DNA of 64,000 nt from Pelistega sp. (lineage in GTDB: Bacteria > Pseudomonadota > Gammaproteobacteria > Burkholderiales > Burkholderiaceae_B): contig JAUNUI010000010.1 of the NCBI GenBank assembly GCA_030538255.1, positions 31,167 to 95,166 of the forward strand. The letters run 5' to 3'. The notes below the pieces were generated by a model that made no database searches, was not told the origin of the DNA, and saw nothing but the letters and a program-made list of their open reading frames with translations. The stretch's first letter is position 1; every line of letters starts with the position of its first letter. A program made the position numbers and the translations under genes. This document shows positions 55,101 to 63,185 of the stretch, one piece after another.

Positions 55101-57322
55101 TTAAGATTGAGTTAAGCCGTGGCGCCAGTGTTAATGCTGTTGGTTCAGGTAGTATTGGTATCGTCGCACAAACCATGCTGGCATCGGACAAGCGCATACA
55201 AGTGACGCTCGATCAAAGTAGCATCAAAGCCAGAACGGGTGTCTATCTGATTGGTGGCGATAAGCATAGTAATCTCACATTGCGAAATAGCTCGCTGATA
55301 GAGGCAGAGACTGCTTTGCGGATTAATAGCAATCAAAATGTACACTTGAATCTTGAGAGTGGATCAACCATTCGTAGTCAGTATCTCTTACGTTCGGAGA
55401 ACAATGGCGAAACGAATGAAAAAGAGACCCATATTAATTTACATTCTGGCAGCTTCGCTTCAGGTAGTATTCTTACAAATGATCCACGCCGTAAAGTTAC
55501 CGTTAATAATTCTGGCTTTATTGATTTAGGGCCGATTTGGGATTTAGGTGAGCAGGGCGTGCTGAACGTTAACAACGGTGGTGGTATTAATGTAGCAGGT
55601 AGTTCGTTCGGCCACACGGATTTACGCGGTAAGGGATATATGCATCTCAATAAGGGTGCGCGTTGGGTGCTTGATGCTGACTTTGCGAATTCAAGGTATG
55701 ACCATATAACGGCGTATACCTATGTCAAATTGCATGATGGCAGTAGAATGGAGGTCAATCCTCGTACCTTGGTTCCTGGTAAAGTGGCCACCGTGCTCAC
55801 AGTGCACGCCAATGATTTTAAACATAACGGGCATAAGCTTGATGTGCAAAAAAACTTCCAAGTCGTGCATTTTGGAGGTAGTAACTTATATCAATATGAG
55901 CGCTGGCATGGTCCGAATAATACTTTAGTTATTAAACCTAAGGCTAATTTTACGGGAACAAAATATTTCTCTAGTCTAAATGAGGATCAACAAAGTGTTG
56001 CTCGTTATTTACAAAATACCTGGGAGAATGAGGCTCGTCGACAAGAGCAACAACTTGCCGCCACCTCCCGCATGGCGATTCAGGAAGAACAAGCTGAGTC
56101 TACGACGATGGCAATGAGTTCACGGATGGCTGTTCAGGAACAAGGGACTGAGCTAACATCTATGTTAATGCGCTCTGGCGCAAGCTTAGCGCAAGAGACT
56201 AATACGGCGAATGTCGCTATTTCGCCGTCAAGTTCGCCGTCAAAGTTGGGCGCTGAAACTGTTACGACCTTAGCGCAAGAAGCAGAGCACGTTCAGCCTG
56301 ATCGTAATGACTTATATGGTTTTTATGCCCAATTAGGAGATGCAGATACAACAAGAGAGTATGCTGATGTACTGAATAATGTCGCCTCTGATGCCATATT
56401 TGCCCCTGCGGGTATGATGCCTATGCATAACCGCCAATTTGTGAACAAGATGTATAGTTGCGACCTCAGTAATGGTCAAGCTGTGAAGAATGGCAATACC
56501 TGCCTATGGTTAGATGGTCGTTACAATAAATCAAGTATGGATCGTGATTCTGAAGATCTCGGCTACAGAATGACTTCACGCATTGTCCAAGTCGGTGGCG
56601 AGTATCAATTCAATCCGAACTGGTCAGCGGGTGCTTCTTTAGGCTTTGACCATCTGGATGTGAACGCTAAAAATATTGCCATCAGCACTAAGGGCGATGC
56701 GATTGTTGGTGGTGTCTTTGTTAAGCATACAGAAGGACAGAGAGAGTTAGCGGCATCTCTAAGTACTATGTATGCTTCTTATAAGACCAAACGGAATATT
56801 AATTTACCCACTGATCAATTAATCGCCAATAGCAAGTGGAAATCCTGGTTGCATTCCTTGAATTTACATGCAGGCTATACCTTCCCATTGGCTCGGGGAT
56901 ATATTAAGCCGAGCTTGGACCTAAGCTTAATGCATCAACGTAACCCTGCCTATCAGGAGAAGGATGCGGGAGCACTTAACCTTCATGTGGCTAAAGAAAG
57001 TCAATGGACTGTTATGGTGAGTCCACAAGTGGAAGTCTCACAAACTTATGAGAGTGGTAACTATCAGATCCGTCCTTACGCCAGTGTCGGCGCGAGTTGG
57101 ATGTCAAATAAAGACTGGAATTCACGCATGAGGTTGGAAGGCGGTAGCCAAGACCATTGGATCAATATCAAGAGCGATCTGCCGAATGTAGTTGGTAATG
57201 CCAAGGTGGGTCTGAATGTGATGCATGCCAAGGGCCTTGATGTCAACCTAGAGTACTCACATCAATGGGGTAAGCGTTATCGTTCATCAACAGGATGGTT
57301 GAAAGTTGGTTATCAATTCTAG
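49196..57322 (+). CDS. Giant glycine-repeat autotransporter (type Va)
   Basis: 2708-aa secreted/surface protein. An extended signal peptide (about 1-45, cleavage likely after AFA or AQA) is followed by a passenger rich in Gly/Ser/Asn. From about 515 to 1960, some two dozen units of 60-85 residues each contain (V/I)(L/V)AQSIGGGGGxGG followed by a beta-rich stretch (xVxLGGxGGxGGxGGxVxVxNxGxIxTxG). Unit ten carries a Lys/Glu-rich helical insert (about 1100-1165). A pertactin-like beta-helix region (about 1960-2250), a linker with Gln/Glu/Ala, and a C-terminal 12-strand barrel (about 2410-2708, ending KVGYQF) follow. Probably an adhesin or biofilm protein. GAGG precedes the ATG. Confidence 0.95.
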   Translation: MNKTYQQLTHTALAQKTSGAFQIKPIVLLIQLAFSLSAIPAFAQAQTCVVSNCSISGDYTSAVDLSHFAGKDGVKEGANSEIRAGKSGASIKLTTAADTSVSQALNRPAITINTKGGHGAPKTDNVRKHGGRGGNAGSVELSLQHKVNLSSAGQGIVINAQGGNAAGYSIDSDRIPGGSGGSVHIKQATQSSLVANRQPMNSSLGITREVIDINTSGGNGVQGMQEGITSLDDGSKAGNAGNVTLDLQGQLDLQSSTAGLIKIVSNGGNGGSVDHAITARRHYAGEAGVGGSQTVILGQQGKSSQMLTQGSSVAAIDMVSAGGRGGDSRKGSVGKESKATSGGKGGDLSLTLKHMDVETKGAHSSALVLRSRGGVGGGPGDGSDKTPQHLRGEGGAGGNISVTLDEFTDIQTAGVNSDGIHAYSAGGGGSRGTDGIITAGNGARGGRGGDITIQSLAHIQTRGQESNAIYVESSGGSAGDGGSATFGHGGAGGRAGMGGNVQISSNGALETSANDAHVILAQSIGGTRGEITQADVKRKNNDDTYSLGGVDHTSDNDKASAAQVIINNNNYVTSKGNNASAVLAQSIGGGGGAGGSSFGFVAIGGRAGAGGNGGEVRVNNHGFMSTQGNSSAVIVAQSIGGGGGLGGRAGSVGVLLPSVSIGGAAGGGGHGGRVEVDNQNSLISSGDSSAAILAQSIGGGGGIGGNVKGVGAFQITSFALGASGGRGGDAGTVSVKNTGTATTVGANSHVLIAQSIGGGGGMGGNSSSVSGANLNSIVLGGRGSVGGKGGDIHLTNEGQLLSTGAESHAVFAQSIGGGGGAGGSAANLSVVGFPAGTSGQQVTSLISVGGKGGQGNQGGSVRLDNQGTIRTTGNDSTAVLMQSIGGGGGKGGGASASTIEIPRGDSLTLKVAVGGSGGKGNAGGNVHLDNSGSIETAGQLSSGIALKSIGGGGGDGAVGSTNGFVYSGNGAIDKATAAKTRYELVAAVGGSGGDGDVGGKLSLKNTGQIKTYGDISPAILMQSIGGGGGQGAASHADSTKHGRGITLEIGGNGTKGSHGGKVELDNHGSIITYGRLSTALHAQSIGGGGGTGGSTGASASAAEKAMYDLNKQIVDETKKAQDIGTKYQDYVNKALEKVIAQPAKDKTEEKTGKKTESPEKKFDLKIALGGQGGNGGDGGEVTLTNQNLLSTEGDLSTVILAQSIGGGGGSGGSASATSTDAKATQINLALGGSGAGGGMGGAVTVNNWHTISSSGLSSQGIIAQSIGGGGGHGGSSEVDSAKTEQSQIGLSLGGRGGRAGDGSQVVVKNTKLIDTRGDLSTAVLAQSIGGGGGSGAAGKSNSKEAKSVTVNLSLGGSGGTGGKGGQVIVQNFDTINTVGNLSYGVVAQSIGGGGGHGGASSSTSGKSEKNQVTLALGGSGGSGGEGGKVEVKNEKYIQTAGHQSIAVLAQSIGGGGGSGGATITNGAESKEQQLSVTLGGSGGSAGRGGVVKIDSLHSIHSADAQAIVAQSIGGGGGVGGSAEATLEGQKETASKTTVGLTLGGSGGSGGNGGSIEINHWNQRLSSNALAGSVVLAQSIGGGGGSAGFSQLKQEGKTETSLAIALGGKGAAGGHGGEVKINNDGEVLATRGSTMGIVAQSIGGGGGNTNFTQSTGNQAKRSMNIALGGTSGTAGEGGTVRVNQIAPQLMQTMGIGILAQSIGGGGGLVSTAVANAASSSGFAMNLVLGGSRDNEEAHGHGGQVNVLVKNAGIKTQGNYASAVVAQSIGGGGGLIDLSNRTVNQRSNVEKLQIGGIKAQGDGQVVNVNLETGLTTLGKNSHGIVAQSIGSGGGLVIADGINLPSSMRVGGKETNAHANSVNINLNANARIQTVGDGSYGIVAQSIGGGGGLAADTSNLDLTALRKNLKENDGGKSKSKGGDIQMKIQGYIATMGRNAQGIFAQSISEGGGLSSWGMGSQSLSSKGHAGEIKIELSRGASVNAVGSGSIGIVAQTMLASDKRIQVTLDQSSIKARTGVYLIGGDKHSNLTLRNSSLIEAETALRINSNQNVHLNLESGSTIRSQYLLRSENNGETNEKETHINLHSGSFASGSILTNDPRRKVTVNNSGFIDLGPIWDLGEQGVLNVNNGGGINVAGSSFGHTDLRGKGYMHLNKGARWVLDADFANSRYDHITAYTYVKLHDGSRMEVNPRTLVPGKVATVLTVHANDFKHNGHKLDVQKNFQVVHFGGSNLYQYERWHGPNNTLVIKPKANFTGTKYFSSLNEDQQSVARYLQNTWENEARRQEQQLAATSRMAIQEEQAESTTMAMSSRMAVQEQGTELTSMLMRSGASLAQETNTANVAISPSSSPSKLGAETVTTLAQEAEHVQPDRNDLYGFYAQLGDADTTREYADVLNNVASDAIFAPAGMMPMHNRQFVNKMYSCDLSNGQAVKNGNTCLWLDGRYNKSSMDRDSEDLGYRMTSRIVQVGGEYQFNPNWSAGASLGFDHLDVNAKNIAISTKGDAIVGGVFVKHTEGQRELAASLSTMYASYKTKRNINLPTDQLIANSKWKSWLHSLNLHAGYTFPLARGYIKPSLDLSLMHQRNPAYQEKDAGALNLHVAKESQWTVMVSPQVEVSQTYESGNYQIRPYASVGASWMSNKDWNSRMRLEGGSQDHWINIKSDLPNVVGNAKVGLNVMHAKGLDVNLEYSHQWGKRYRSSTGWLKVGYQF

Positions 57323-57798
57323 GCTGACCTTGAGCGCTTGTTCATGAGCGCTTGTTCAGAAAGCATATAAAGCTCAGGCTGAAATTAAATTAGCAGTACG
57401 TTGTTTTAAGGAATAATTCCCCCGAGCTGAGCGTGTCCAAGATCTCCGCTATTGGAAAATTTGGCACGCTTTTTTTGGCTTTGTTGCGTGTTTCTCTCTT
57501 TAATATGTTGCTTTATCTGCATCACTTAGCCAGTTTTATCAATTAAATCATTAAGATACTAGACATAATATAAAAAATCGGCTTATAATAATGGTCTTTG
57601 CTAGCAGTATCGTAGGCCAATATTAATAAGGTTCGACCGATCACATGCTTGCAAGATATATGTTGAAATACATGAACGTATTATGGAAATACATGAACGT
57701 ATTGTAGAAATACATAAATATATCGTCGACATAAGGGTTTTACAAGACCAAGAATTTCTTTTGGCACCTTTAGTCACATTGCAATTTTAGGTAGAATC
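57323..57798. repeat. Intergenic region with two tandem arrays
   Basis: A perfect 14-bp duplication TGAGCGCTTGTTCA occupies 57331-57344 and 57345-57358, right after the autotransporter stop. Three 21-bp units (consensus GAAATACATGAACGTATTRT) start at 57665, 57686 and 57707 in front of rpmI. A terminator lies between. infC and thrS, which precede rpmI in many bacteria, are not here. Confidence 0.8.
57429..57478 (+). terminator. Terminator of the autotransporter gene
   Basis: AGCGTGTCCAA (57430-57440) pairs with TTGGCACGCT (57461-57470) with one bulged base, followed by seven T. Confidence 0.75.
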
Positions 57799-57996
57799 AT
57801 GCCAAAAATGAAAACCAAAAAAAGCGCGTCTAAGCGCTTTAAGGTTCGCGCAAGCGGCTCTATTAAGCGTGGTCAAGCGTTCAAGCGCCATATTTTGACC
57901 AAGAAAACCACTAAAAACAAGCGTCATTTACGCGGTTCAACTGCTGTTCACGATTCAGACGTGGCATCAGTACGCGCCATGATGCCTTTTGCTTAA
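57799..57996 (+). CDS. rpmI: Ribosomal protein bL35
   Basis: 65-aa ribosomal protein: [20 protein letters not shown] start and the [17 protein letters not shown] core are exact family features. First gene of rpmI-rplT; rplT starts 12 bp later. The usual upstream infC is missing from this locus, so rpmI has its own control region here. Confidence 0.98.
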   Translation: MPKMKTKKSASKRFKVRASGSIKRGQAFKRHILTKKTTKNKRHLRGSTAVHDSDVASVRAMMPFA

Positions 57997-58008
57997 TAGG
58001 AGAATAAT

Positions 58009-58368
58009 ATGCCTCGCGTAAAACGTGGTGTCACCGCACATGCTCGTCATAAGAAAGTAATTGCCGCTGCCAAGGGTTTCCGTGGTCGTCGTGGTAACGT
58101 GTTCCGTGTTGCTAAGCAAGCGGTAATGCGTGCTGGTCAATATGCTTATCGTGACCGTCGCAACAAAAAACGCACTTTCCGTTCTTTATGGATTACTCGT
58201 ATTAACGCTGCTGTTCGTGAACATGGCGTAACATACAGCGTGTTCATTGCTGGTTTGAAGAAAGCAGCCATTGAGCTCGACCGTAAAGTACTAGCCGATA
58301 TGGCTGTTAACGACAAAGCAGGTTTTGCTGCTGTTGTTAAACAAGCTAAATCAGCCCTAGGTGCTTAA
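58009..58368 (+). CDS. rplT: Ribosomal protein bL20
   Basis: 119-aa ribosomal protein: [17 protein letters not shown] start, basic N-terminal extension with [20 protein letters not shown], and the [15 protein letters not shown] segment. Cotranscribed with rpmI; AGGAG precedes the ATG. Followed by a terminator hairpin before pheS. Confidence 0.98.
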   Translation: MPRVKRGVTAHARHKKVIAAAKGFRGRRGNVFRVAKQAVMRAGQYAYRDRRNKKRTFRSLWITRINAAVREHGVTYSVFIAGLKKAAIELDRKVLADMAVNDKAGFAAVVKQAKSALGA

Positions 58369-58401
58369 TCACTACTAGTTTCTAGTATTGATGTACTAAA
58401 C

Positions 58402-58441
58402 CCACAAGCGGGGCTCAATTTGGGCTCCGTTTGTTTTTTTA
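58402..58441 (+). terminator. Terminator/attenuator between rplT and pheS
   Basis: ACAAGCGG (58403-58410) pairs with CCGTTTGT (58428-58435, one G-U), enclosing an inner GGCT stem, and runs into eight or more T. It lies only 15 bp before the pheS ATG, so it may act as an attenuator; no Phe-rich leader peptide was recognised. Confidence 0.75.
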
Positions 58442-58455
58442 CGAATGGAAATTTC

Positions 58456-59478
58456 ATGACGCAATCTCTTGATGATCTAATTCGCCAAGCCCAAGATAAT
58501 TTTGCTGCTGCACCTGATGCCGCTAGTTTAGAGAATGAAAAAGCAAAATTCCTTGGTAAAAGTGGCAGCATTACCGCTTTAATGAAAGGCTTAGCGCAAC
58601 TGTCCCCAGATCAAAAGCGAAGCGAAGGTGCTCGCATTAACCAAGCGAAACAGGCTATTGAGCAACTTTTAAAAGAACGTCGTGATGCGTTTGCCTTGGC
58701 TGAGCTAAACCAACGTCTCGCCGCTGAAACCATTGATGTGACCTTACCTGGCCGTGGCGTCAATACCGGCGGTATCCATCCTGTGATTCAGACGTGGCAG
58801 CGTATTGAAGAAATTTTCCGCTCAATTGGCTTTGCTGTAGCCGATGGTCCAGAAATTGAAAATGACTGGATGAACTTCACAGCACTGAATAACCCAGAAA
58901 ATCACCCAGCTCGTTCGATGCAAGATACCTTCTATGTGGATATGCAAGACGAGAAGGGCTTACCTTTATTATTGCGTACGCATACCAGCCCGATGCAAGT
59001 GCGTTATGCCCGTATGCATAAACCACCGATTAAAGTAATCGCACCAGGCCGTACCTATCGTGTGGATAGCGATGCCACTCACTCACCGATGTTCCATCAG
59101 GTTGAGGGCTTATGGATTGATGAGAATATCTCCTTCGCCGATCTTAAGGGTGTGTATACGAATTTCCTCCGCGCCTTCTTCGAAACTGATGATTTGTGCG
59201 TGCGCTTCCGTCCCTCATTCTTCCCCTTTACTGAACCTTCGGCTGAGATCGATATGATGTTTACCTCGGGTCCAAACCAAGGTCGCTGGCTCGAAATCTC
59301 GGGCTCAGGTCAAGTGCATCCCGTGGTAATTCGTAACTATGGCTTAGACCCAGAAAAGTATGTCGGCTTTGCTTTCGGTTCAGGCATTGAGCGCTTGACG
59401 ATGTTGCGTTATGGCGTGAATGACTTACGTCAGTTCTACGAAGGTGATTTGCGTTTCTTACAGCAATTCAATGTTTAG
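58456..59478 (+). CDS. pheS: Phenylalanyl-tRNA synthetase alpha subunit
   Basis: 340-aa class II synthetase subunit carrying the aminoacylation site. N-terminal coiled-coil arm (1-90), then motif 2 around [10 protein letters not shown] and motif 3 around [14 protein letters not shown] near 312-325. I use ATG 58456; an upstream in-frame ATG at 58420 lies in the terminator hairpin. Pairs with pheT. Confidence 0.98.
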   Translation: MTQSLDDLIRQAQDNFAAAPDAASLENEKAKFLGKSGSITALMKGLAQLSPDQKRSEGARINQAKQAIEQLLKERRDAFALAELNQRLAAETIDVTLPGRGVNTGGIHPVIQTWQRIEEIFRSIGFAVADGPEIENDWMNFTALNNPENHPARSMQDTFYVDMQDEKGLPLLLRTHTSPMQVRYARMHKPPIKVIAPGRTYRVDSDATHSPMFHQVEGLWIDENISFADLKGVYTNFLRAFFETDDLCVRFRPSFFPFTEPSAEIDMMFTSGPNQGRWLEISGSGQVHPVVIRNYGLDPEKYVGFAFGSGIERLTMLRYGVNDLRQFYEGDLRFLQQFNV

Positions 59479-59511
59479 TAGTATAAACTTAAATTAAATC
59501 GGATAATTATT

Positions 59512-61917
59512 ATGTTCGTCTTAGAATCCTGGTTGCGTGAGATGGCAAATCCAGCGTTAACAACAGATGAGTTAGCGCATAAATTAACCATGGCCGGTCT
59601 TGAAGTAGAAGGGGTTGAGCCCGTGGCTCCCGCTTTTACAGGAATCGTGGTGGCACATATTGTTGAGGTCGCCCCACATCCTAACGCCGATAAATTACGT
59701 ATTTGTAAAGTTGATGATGGCTCAGGCGAGCTATTGCAAATTGTCTGTGGCGCACCGAATGCGGCGCAAGGGATGAAAGTACCTCTAGCGCGTATTGGTG
59801 CGGTATTACCTGGCGACTTTAAAATCTCCAAAGCGAAAATGCGGGGCGAAGAATCGTTCGGTATGCTTTGCTCAGCACGTGAATTAGGGATTTCTGAAGA
59901 TCACGGTGGTCTATTGGCGCTTGCTGAAGATGCGACAATCGGTCAAGATATTCGTGAGGCTTTGCAGTTAGATGACAGCGTCTTTGAAATCAAATTAACC
60001 CCGAACCGTGCTGATTGCTTATCGGTCTACGGTGTCGCACGTGAGGTGAGTGCTTTAACCGATGCGCCCCTCAAGCAATTTGATTTTAGTCCAGTGACTG
60101 TGAGCATTCAGGATACCTTGAAAGTGAATGTACATGCGCCTGACTTATGTGGTCGCTTTGCGGGTCGTATTATTCGCGGTGTCAATGCCAAGGCAGACAC
60201 CCCAGATTGGATGAAAAAGCGTCTTGAGCGCGCAGGCCAACGTTCGGTGTCTATCTTAGTCGATATCTCTAACTATGTGATGTTGGAACTTGGTCGTCCA
60301 ACCCATATGTTTGACTTGGGTAAGATTCAGGGCGAGATTAATGTACGCTGGGCCAAGAAGGGTGAGAGTCTTAAACTCTTGAATGAACAAACGGTTGAGC
60401 TAGATGATGATGTCGGCATAATCTGCGCAGGTGATACGATTGAAAGCTTAGCGGGCATGATGGGTGGTGAAGCCACTGCCGTAAGCTTAGAGACACAAGA
60501 TGTGTATGTTGAAGCGGCTTTCTGGTACCCAGAAGCGATTGCTGGTCGTGCGCGTCGTTATAAATTTGCTTCTGAAGCAAGCCATCGCTTTGAGCGTGGT
60601 GTGGACTTCAATAATGTCGTTGAACACCTCGAATATATTAGTGCTTTAGTCTTAGCGCTTTGTGGTGGGCAAGCAGGTCCTGTCGATGATACCGTGGTGA
60701 ATCTGCCAGTGCGTAAGCCTGTTAGCATGCGCTTAGCACGTTGCCAAAAAATCCTTGGCGTACCTGTTAGCGCGGAACAAGTTGCGAATATCTTCACCCA
60801 GCTCGGTCTGCCTTTTGTCCAAGAAGATAATGTCTTTACCGTAACACCGCCTTCATATCGCTTCGATATTGAAATTGAAGAAGATTTGATTGAGGAAGTA
60901 GCGCGTATTTATGGTTTTGAGAATATTCCTGATGTAGCGCCAATCGTGCCTGCCGTGATGTTGCCAAGCAATGAAACGCAACGTAGTGAGCATGATATGC
61001 GTCATGCCTTAGCCGCGCAAGGTTATCAAGAAGTGGTGAACTTCAGCTTTGTGGAGCGTGCTTGGGAAGAGAAGTTGATGGGCAATTCTGACCCGATCGC
61101 TTTATTAAATCCGATTGCGAGCCAATTAGCGGTGATGCGTTCTGGCCTGATTGCTGGTCTGGTAGCGAATATTGAGCACAATGCTAAGCGCAAGCAATCG
61201 CGTGTTAAGGTCTTTGAGCTTGGCCGCGTGTATCGTCGTGACAGCCAAGTTCAAGATGGTGACTTAAGCGTAGCGAATGTGAATCAACCGCTACATATCG
61301 CGGGTGCCTCTTGGGGCCCAGCGCAAGCTGAACAATGGGGCTTGAGTGTGCGCCAAGTCGATTTCTTTGACGTGAAGAAAGAAGTAGAGAATCTCTTCGG
61401 CCAGAAGGCTGCCGCTCTACGCTTCGCCGCAAAAGAGCATCCTGCCTTACACCCTGGTCGTAGTGCCGAGATTCGTCTTGATGGTCAAGTGATTGGTTTT
61501 ATTGGTGAGTTGCATCCGCAGTGGGTTCAAGAGTATGATTTAGTTCATGCGCCCGTGGTCTTTGAAGTGACAGTCGATTCATTGCGTACTCTAGATTTAC
61601 ATGCACCGAAAGAGTTGTCGAATCAACCACGTGTGACACGTGACCTCGCGATTTGGGCACCGAATACGCTAACCGTACAAGCCTTATTTGATGCCTTGGC
61701 GCAAGCCAAAGCCAATGATGCGGACCTCGGTCTCATTCAAGAAGCGTCTTTATTCGATATCTGGAAAGACAGTAAGAGTGATAGCCAAGAGCGTAGCTTA
61801 GCATTCCACTTCGTTCTGCAAGACCCTGCAGTAACCCTAGAAGATGCACGCGTTGAACAATGCATGAGTAAAGTATTAGCCACATGGGTGAATGCTTTCG
61901 GTGTGCGTCAACGTTAA
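59512..61917 (+). CDS. pheT: Phenylalanyl-tRNA synthetase beta subunit
   Basis: 801-aa subunit forming the alpha2-beta2 enzyme. Domain order visible: N-terminal part starting MFVLESWLREMANP, tRNA-binding EMAP-like domain (about 40-150, VVAHIVEVAPHPNADKL), B3/B4 editing domain (about 210-390), B5 domain (about 405-470), catalytic-like fold, and the C-terminal anticodon-binding FDX-ACB domain (about 705-800). Located 33 bp after pheS and 12 bp before ihfA. Confidence 0.98.
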   Translation: MFVLESWLREMANPALTTDELAHKLTMAGLEVEGVEPVAPAFTGIVVAHIVEVAPHPNADKLRICKVDDGSGELLQIVCGAPNAAQGMKVPLARIGAVLPGDFKISKAKMRGEESFGMLCSARELGISEDHGGLLALAEDATIGQDIREALQLDDSVFEIKLTPNRADCLSVYGVAREVSALTDAPLKQFDFSPVTVSIQDTLKVNVHAPDLCGRFAGRIIRGVNAKADTPDWMKKRLERAGQRSVSILVDISNYVMLELGRPTHMFDLGKIQGEINVRWAKKGESLKLLNEQTVELDDDVGIICAGDTIESLAGMMGGEATAVSLETQDVYVEAAFWYPEAIAGRARRYKFASEASHRFERGVDFNNVVEHLEYISALVLALCGGQAGPVDDTVVNLPVRKPVSMRLARCQKILGVPVSAEQVANIFTQLGLPFVQEDNVFTVTPPSYRFDIEIEEDLIEEVARIYGFENIPDVAPIVPAVMLPSNETQRSEHDMRHALAAQGYQEVVNFSFVERAWEEKLMGNSDPIALLNPIASQLAVMRSGLIAGLVANIEHNAKRKQSRVKVFELGRVYRRDSQVQDGDLSVANVNQPLHIAGASWGPAQAEQWGLSVRQVDFFDVKKEVENLFGQKAAALRFAAKEHPALHPGRSAEIRLDGQVIGFIGELHPQWVQEYDLVHAPVVFEVTVDSLRTLDLHAPKELSNQPRVTRDLAIWAPNTLTVQALFDALAQAKANDADLGLIQEASLFDIWKDSKSDSQERSLAFHFVLQDPAVTLEDARVEQCMSKVLATWVNAFGVRQR

Positions 61918-61929
61918 TAAGAGGAAATT

Positions 61930-62250
61930 ATGGAAGACCTGAACAAAACCCTAACCAAGGCCGAATTAGCAGAGATGTTATTTGATCTTGTTGGCTTAAA
62001 TAAGCGCGAAGCGAAAGACATTGTGGATACTTTTTTCAAAGAGATCCGCGAAGCCTTAGCCAGCGGAGATAGCGTTAAACTCTCTGGCTTTGGTAATTTC
62101 CAAGTGCGCGATAAACCAGCGCGTCCTGGTCGTAATCCTAAGACCGGTGAAGTGATCCCCATTGCGGCCCGTCGCGTAGTGACATTTCATGCGAGCCAGA
62201 AATTAAAATCAAGCATCGATAATCCTGAAGAAATGTTTGAGGAAATTTAA
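61930..62250 (+). CDS. ihfA: Integration host factor alpha subunit
   Basis: 106-aa DNA-bending histone-like protein. [24 protein letters not shown] start, the [25 protein letters not shown] arm and [16 protein letters not shown] segment are diagnostic of IhfA. AGAGGAAAT precedes the ATG. Standard pheT-ihfA neighbourhood; a terminator follows. Confidence 0.97.
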   Translation: MEDLNKTLTKAELAEMLFDLVGLNKREAKDIVDTFFKEIREALASGDSVKLSGFGNFQVRDKPARPGRNPKTGEVIPIAARRVVTFHASQKLKSSIDNPEEMFEEI

Positions 62251-62298
62251 TCGGCTGTATAGTGAGTGGGGCGTTTAAGCTGCTCCCACGAGTGTGAC

Positions 62299-62334
62299 GA
62301 ACCCCATTAGTGTGATATTGATGGGGTTTTATTA
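62299..62334 (+). terminator. Terminator after ihfA
   Basis: AACCCCAT (62300-62307) pairs with ATGGGGTT (62321-62328), followed by TTATTAT. Ends the rpmI-to-ihfA transcription unit. Confidence 0.85.
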
Positions 62335-62628
62335 TGTTCGGAAAAATTGCATACGTGCGCTAACGGAGCGGAACTGAGCGAGGCAGCTTTCTGTGTAAGT
62401 TGAAGGCATTATCGTAGATTGTAGAGTGGCGCAGAGTAGGTAGCTGGTAGGGAGATAAGGGCCAATATCTGAACGAGAAATGAGAAAATAAATTGCTGAA
62501 ACATCTCCAACTAGCCGAAAAATGCCTTTCTTGGCAAAAAGCTACAATTAATCACAGACATAGAGACTAAATTTAAGGTAGAATGCTAGCTAGTAATCAA
62601 TTGAAATTTAATTTGTCTTGGTAGAATT
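62335..62628. other. Intergenic region upstream of the merR-type gene
   Basis: About 290 bp with no gene. AT-rich words before 62629 should contain the promoter, but no pair of boxes is convincing. No operator symmetry was identified. Confidence 0.3.
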
Positions 62629-63021
62629 ATGACTCAAACTGAACTTATAGCAACAGCCACTCTGCCACCGATCCCAGCTAAGCGCTACTTCACGATTGGT
62701 GAAGTGTCTGAACTGTGCAATGTCAAGCCCCACGTCCTACGATATTGGGAGCAGGAGTTTACCCAGTTAAGTCCGGTCAAGCGTCGCGGTAATCGCCGTT
62801 ATTATCAGCACCATGAAGTCCTATTAATTCGCAAGATCCGTGACTTGCTTTATGAGCAAGGCTTTACCATTAGTGGCGCACGTAATCGCTTAGGTGACAC
62901 ACGCGATACCAAGCACGATGTCGAAGCCTCAGCCGTACGCTTAAGTGCGCAAGAGATGCAGAATCTACGTGCTGAATTAAATCAGGTATTAGCGGAGTTA
63001 GATAAGTTATTGTTGGCTTAG
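62629..63021 (+). CDS. MerR-family transcriptional regulator
   Basis: 130-aa regulator. The N-terminal winged HTH is clear: RYFTIGEVSELCNVKPHVLRYWEQEF (about 19-44), then RRGNRRYYQHHEVLLIRKIRDLLYEQGFTI, followed by a short coiled coil (about 100-128). No metal-binding cysteines are present at the C-terminus. This MerR subtype commonly follows ihfA in betaproteobacteria; its ligand and targets are unknown. Confidence 0.93.
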   Translation: MTQTELIATATLPPIPAKRYFTIGEVSELCNVKPHVLRYWEQEFTQLSPVKRRGNRRYYQHHEVLLIRKIRDLLYEQGFTISGARNRLGDTRDTKHDVEASAVRLSAQEMQNLRAELNQVLAELDKLLLA

Positions 63022-63031
63022 TAGGCCCATG

Positions 63032-63120
63032 ACTGATTGAGCCAGCTGCAAGTGATTTATGTGCCTTCAACAGATTGAGTCATCCGCAAGTGATTTATGT
63101 GCCTTCAACTGATTGAGCCA
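63032..63120. repeat. Tandem repeat, period 38 bp, after the merR-type gene
   Basis: Units start at 63032, 63070 and 63108 (third partial). The first two share GCAAGTGATTTATGTGCCTT and the phrase A(C)NGATTGAG. Located 11 bp after the stop. Confidence 0.85.
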
Positions 63121-63155
63121 TCGCTTGCTATCTTATAACTCCTTATTAGAACTCA

Positions 63156-63179
63156 CCGTAAAATCCTGTCCTTTAGGGT
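63156..63179. repeat. Dispersed word shared with 25107-25130
   Basis: CCGTAAAATCCTGTCCTTTA here and CCGTAAAATCCCATCCTTTA at 25107 differ at two of 20 positions. Both lie a short distance beyond the 3' end of a minus-strand gene. Could be a short dispersed element or chance retention of an older repeat. Confidence 0.55.
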
Positions 63180-63185
63180 AGAGCG

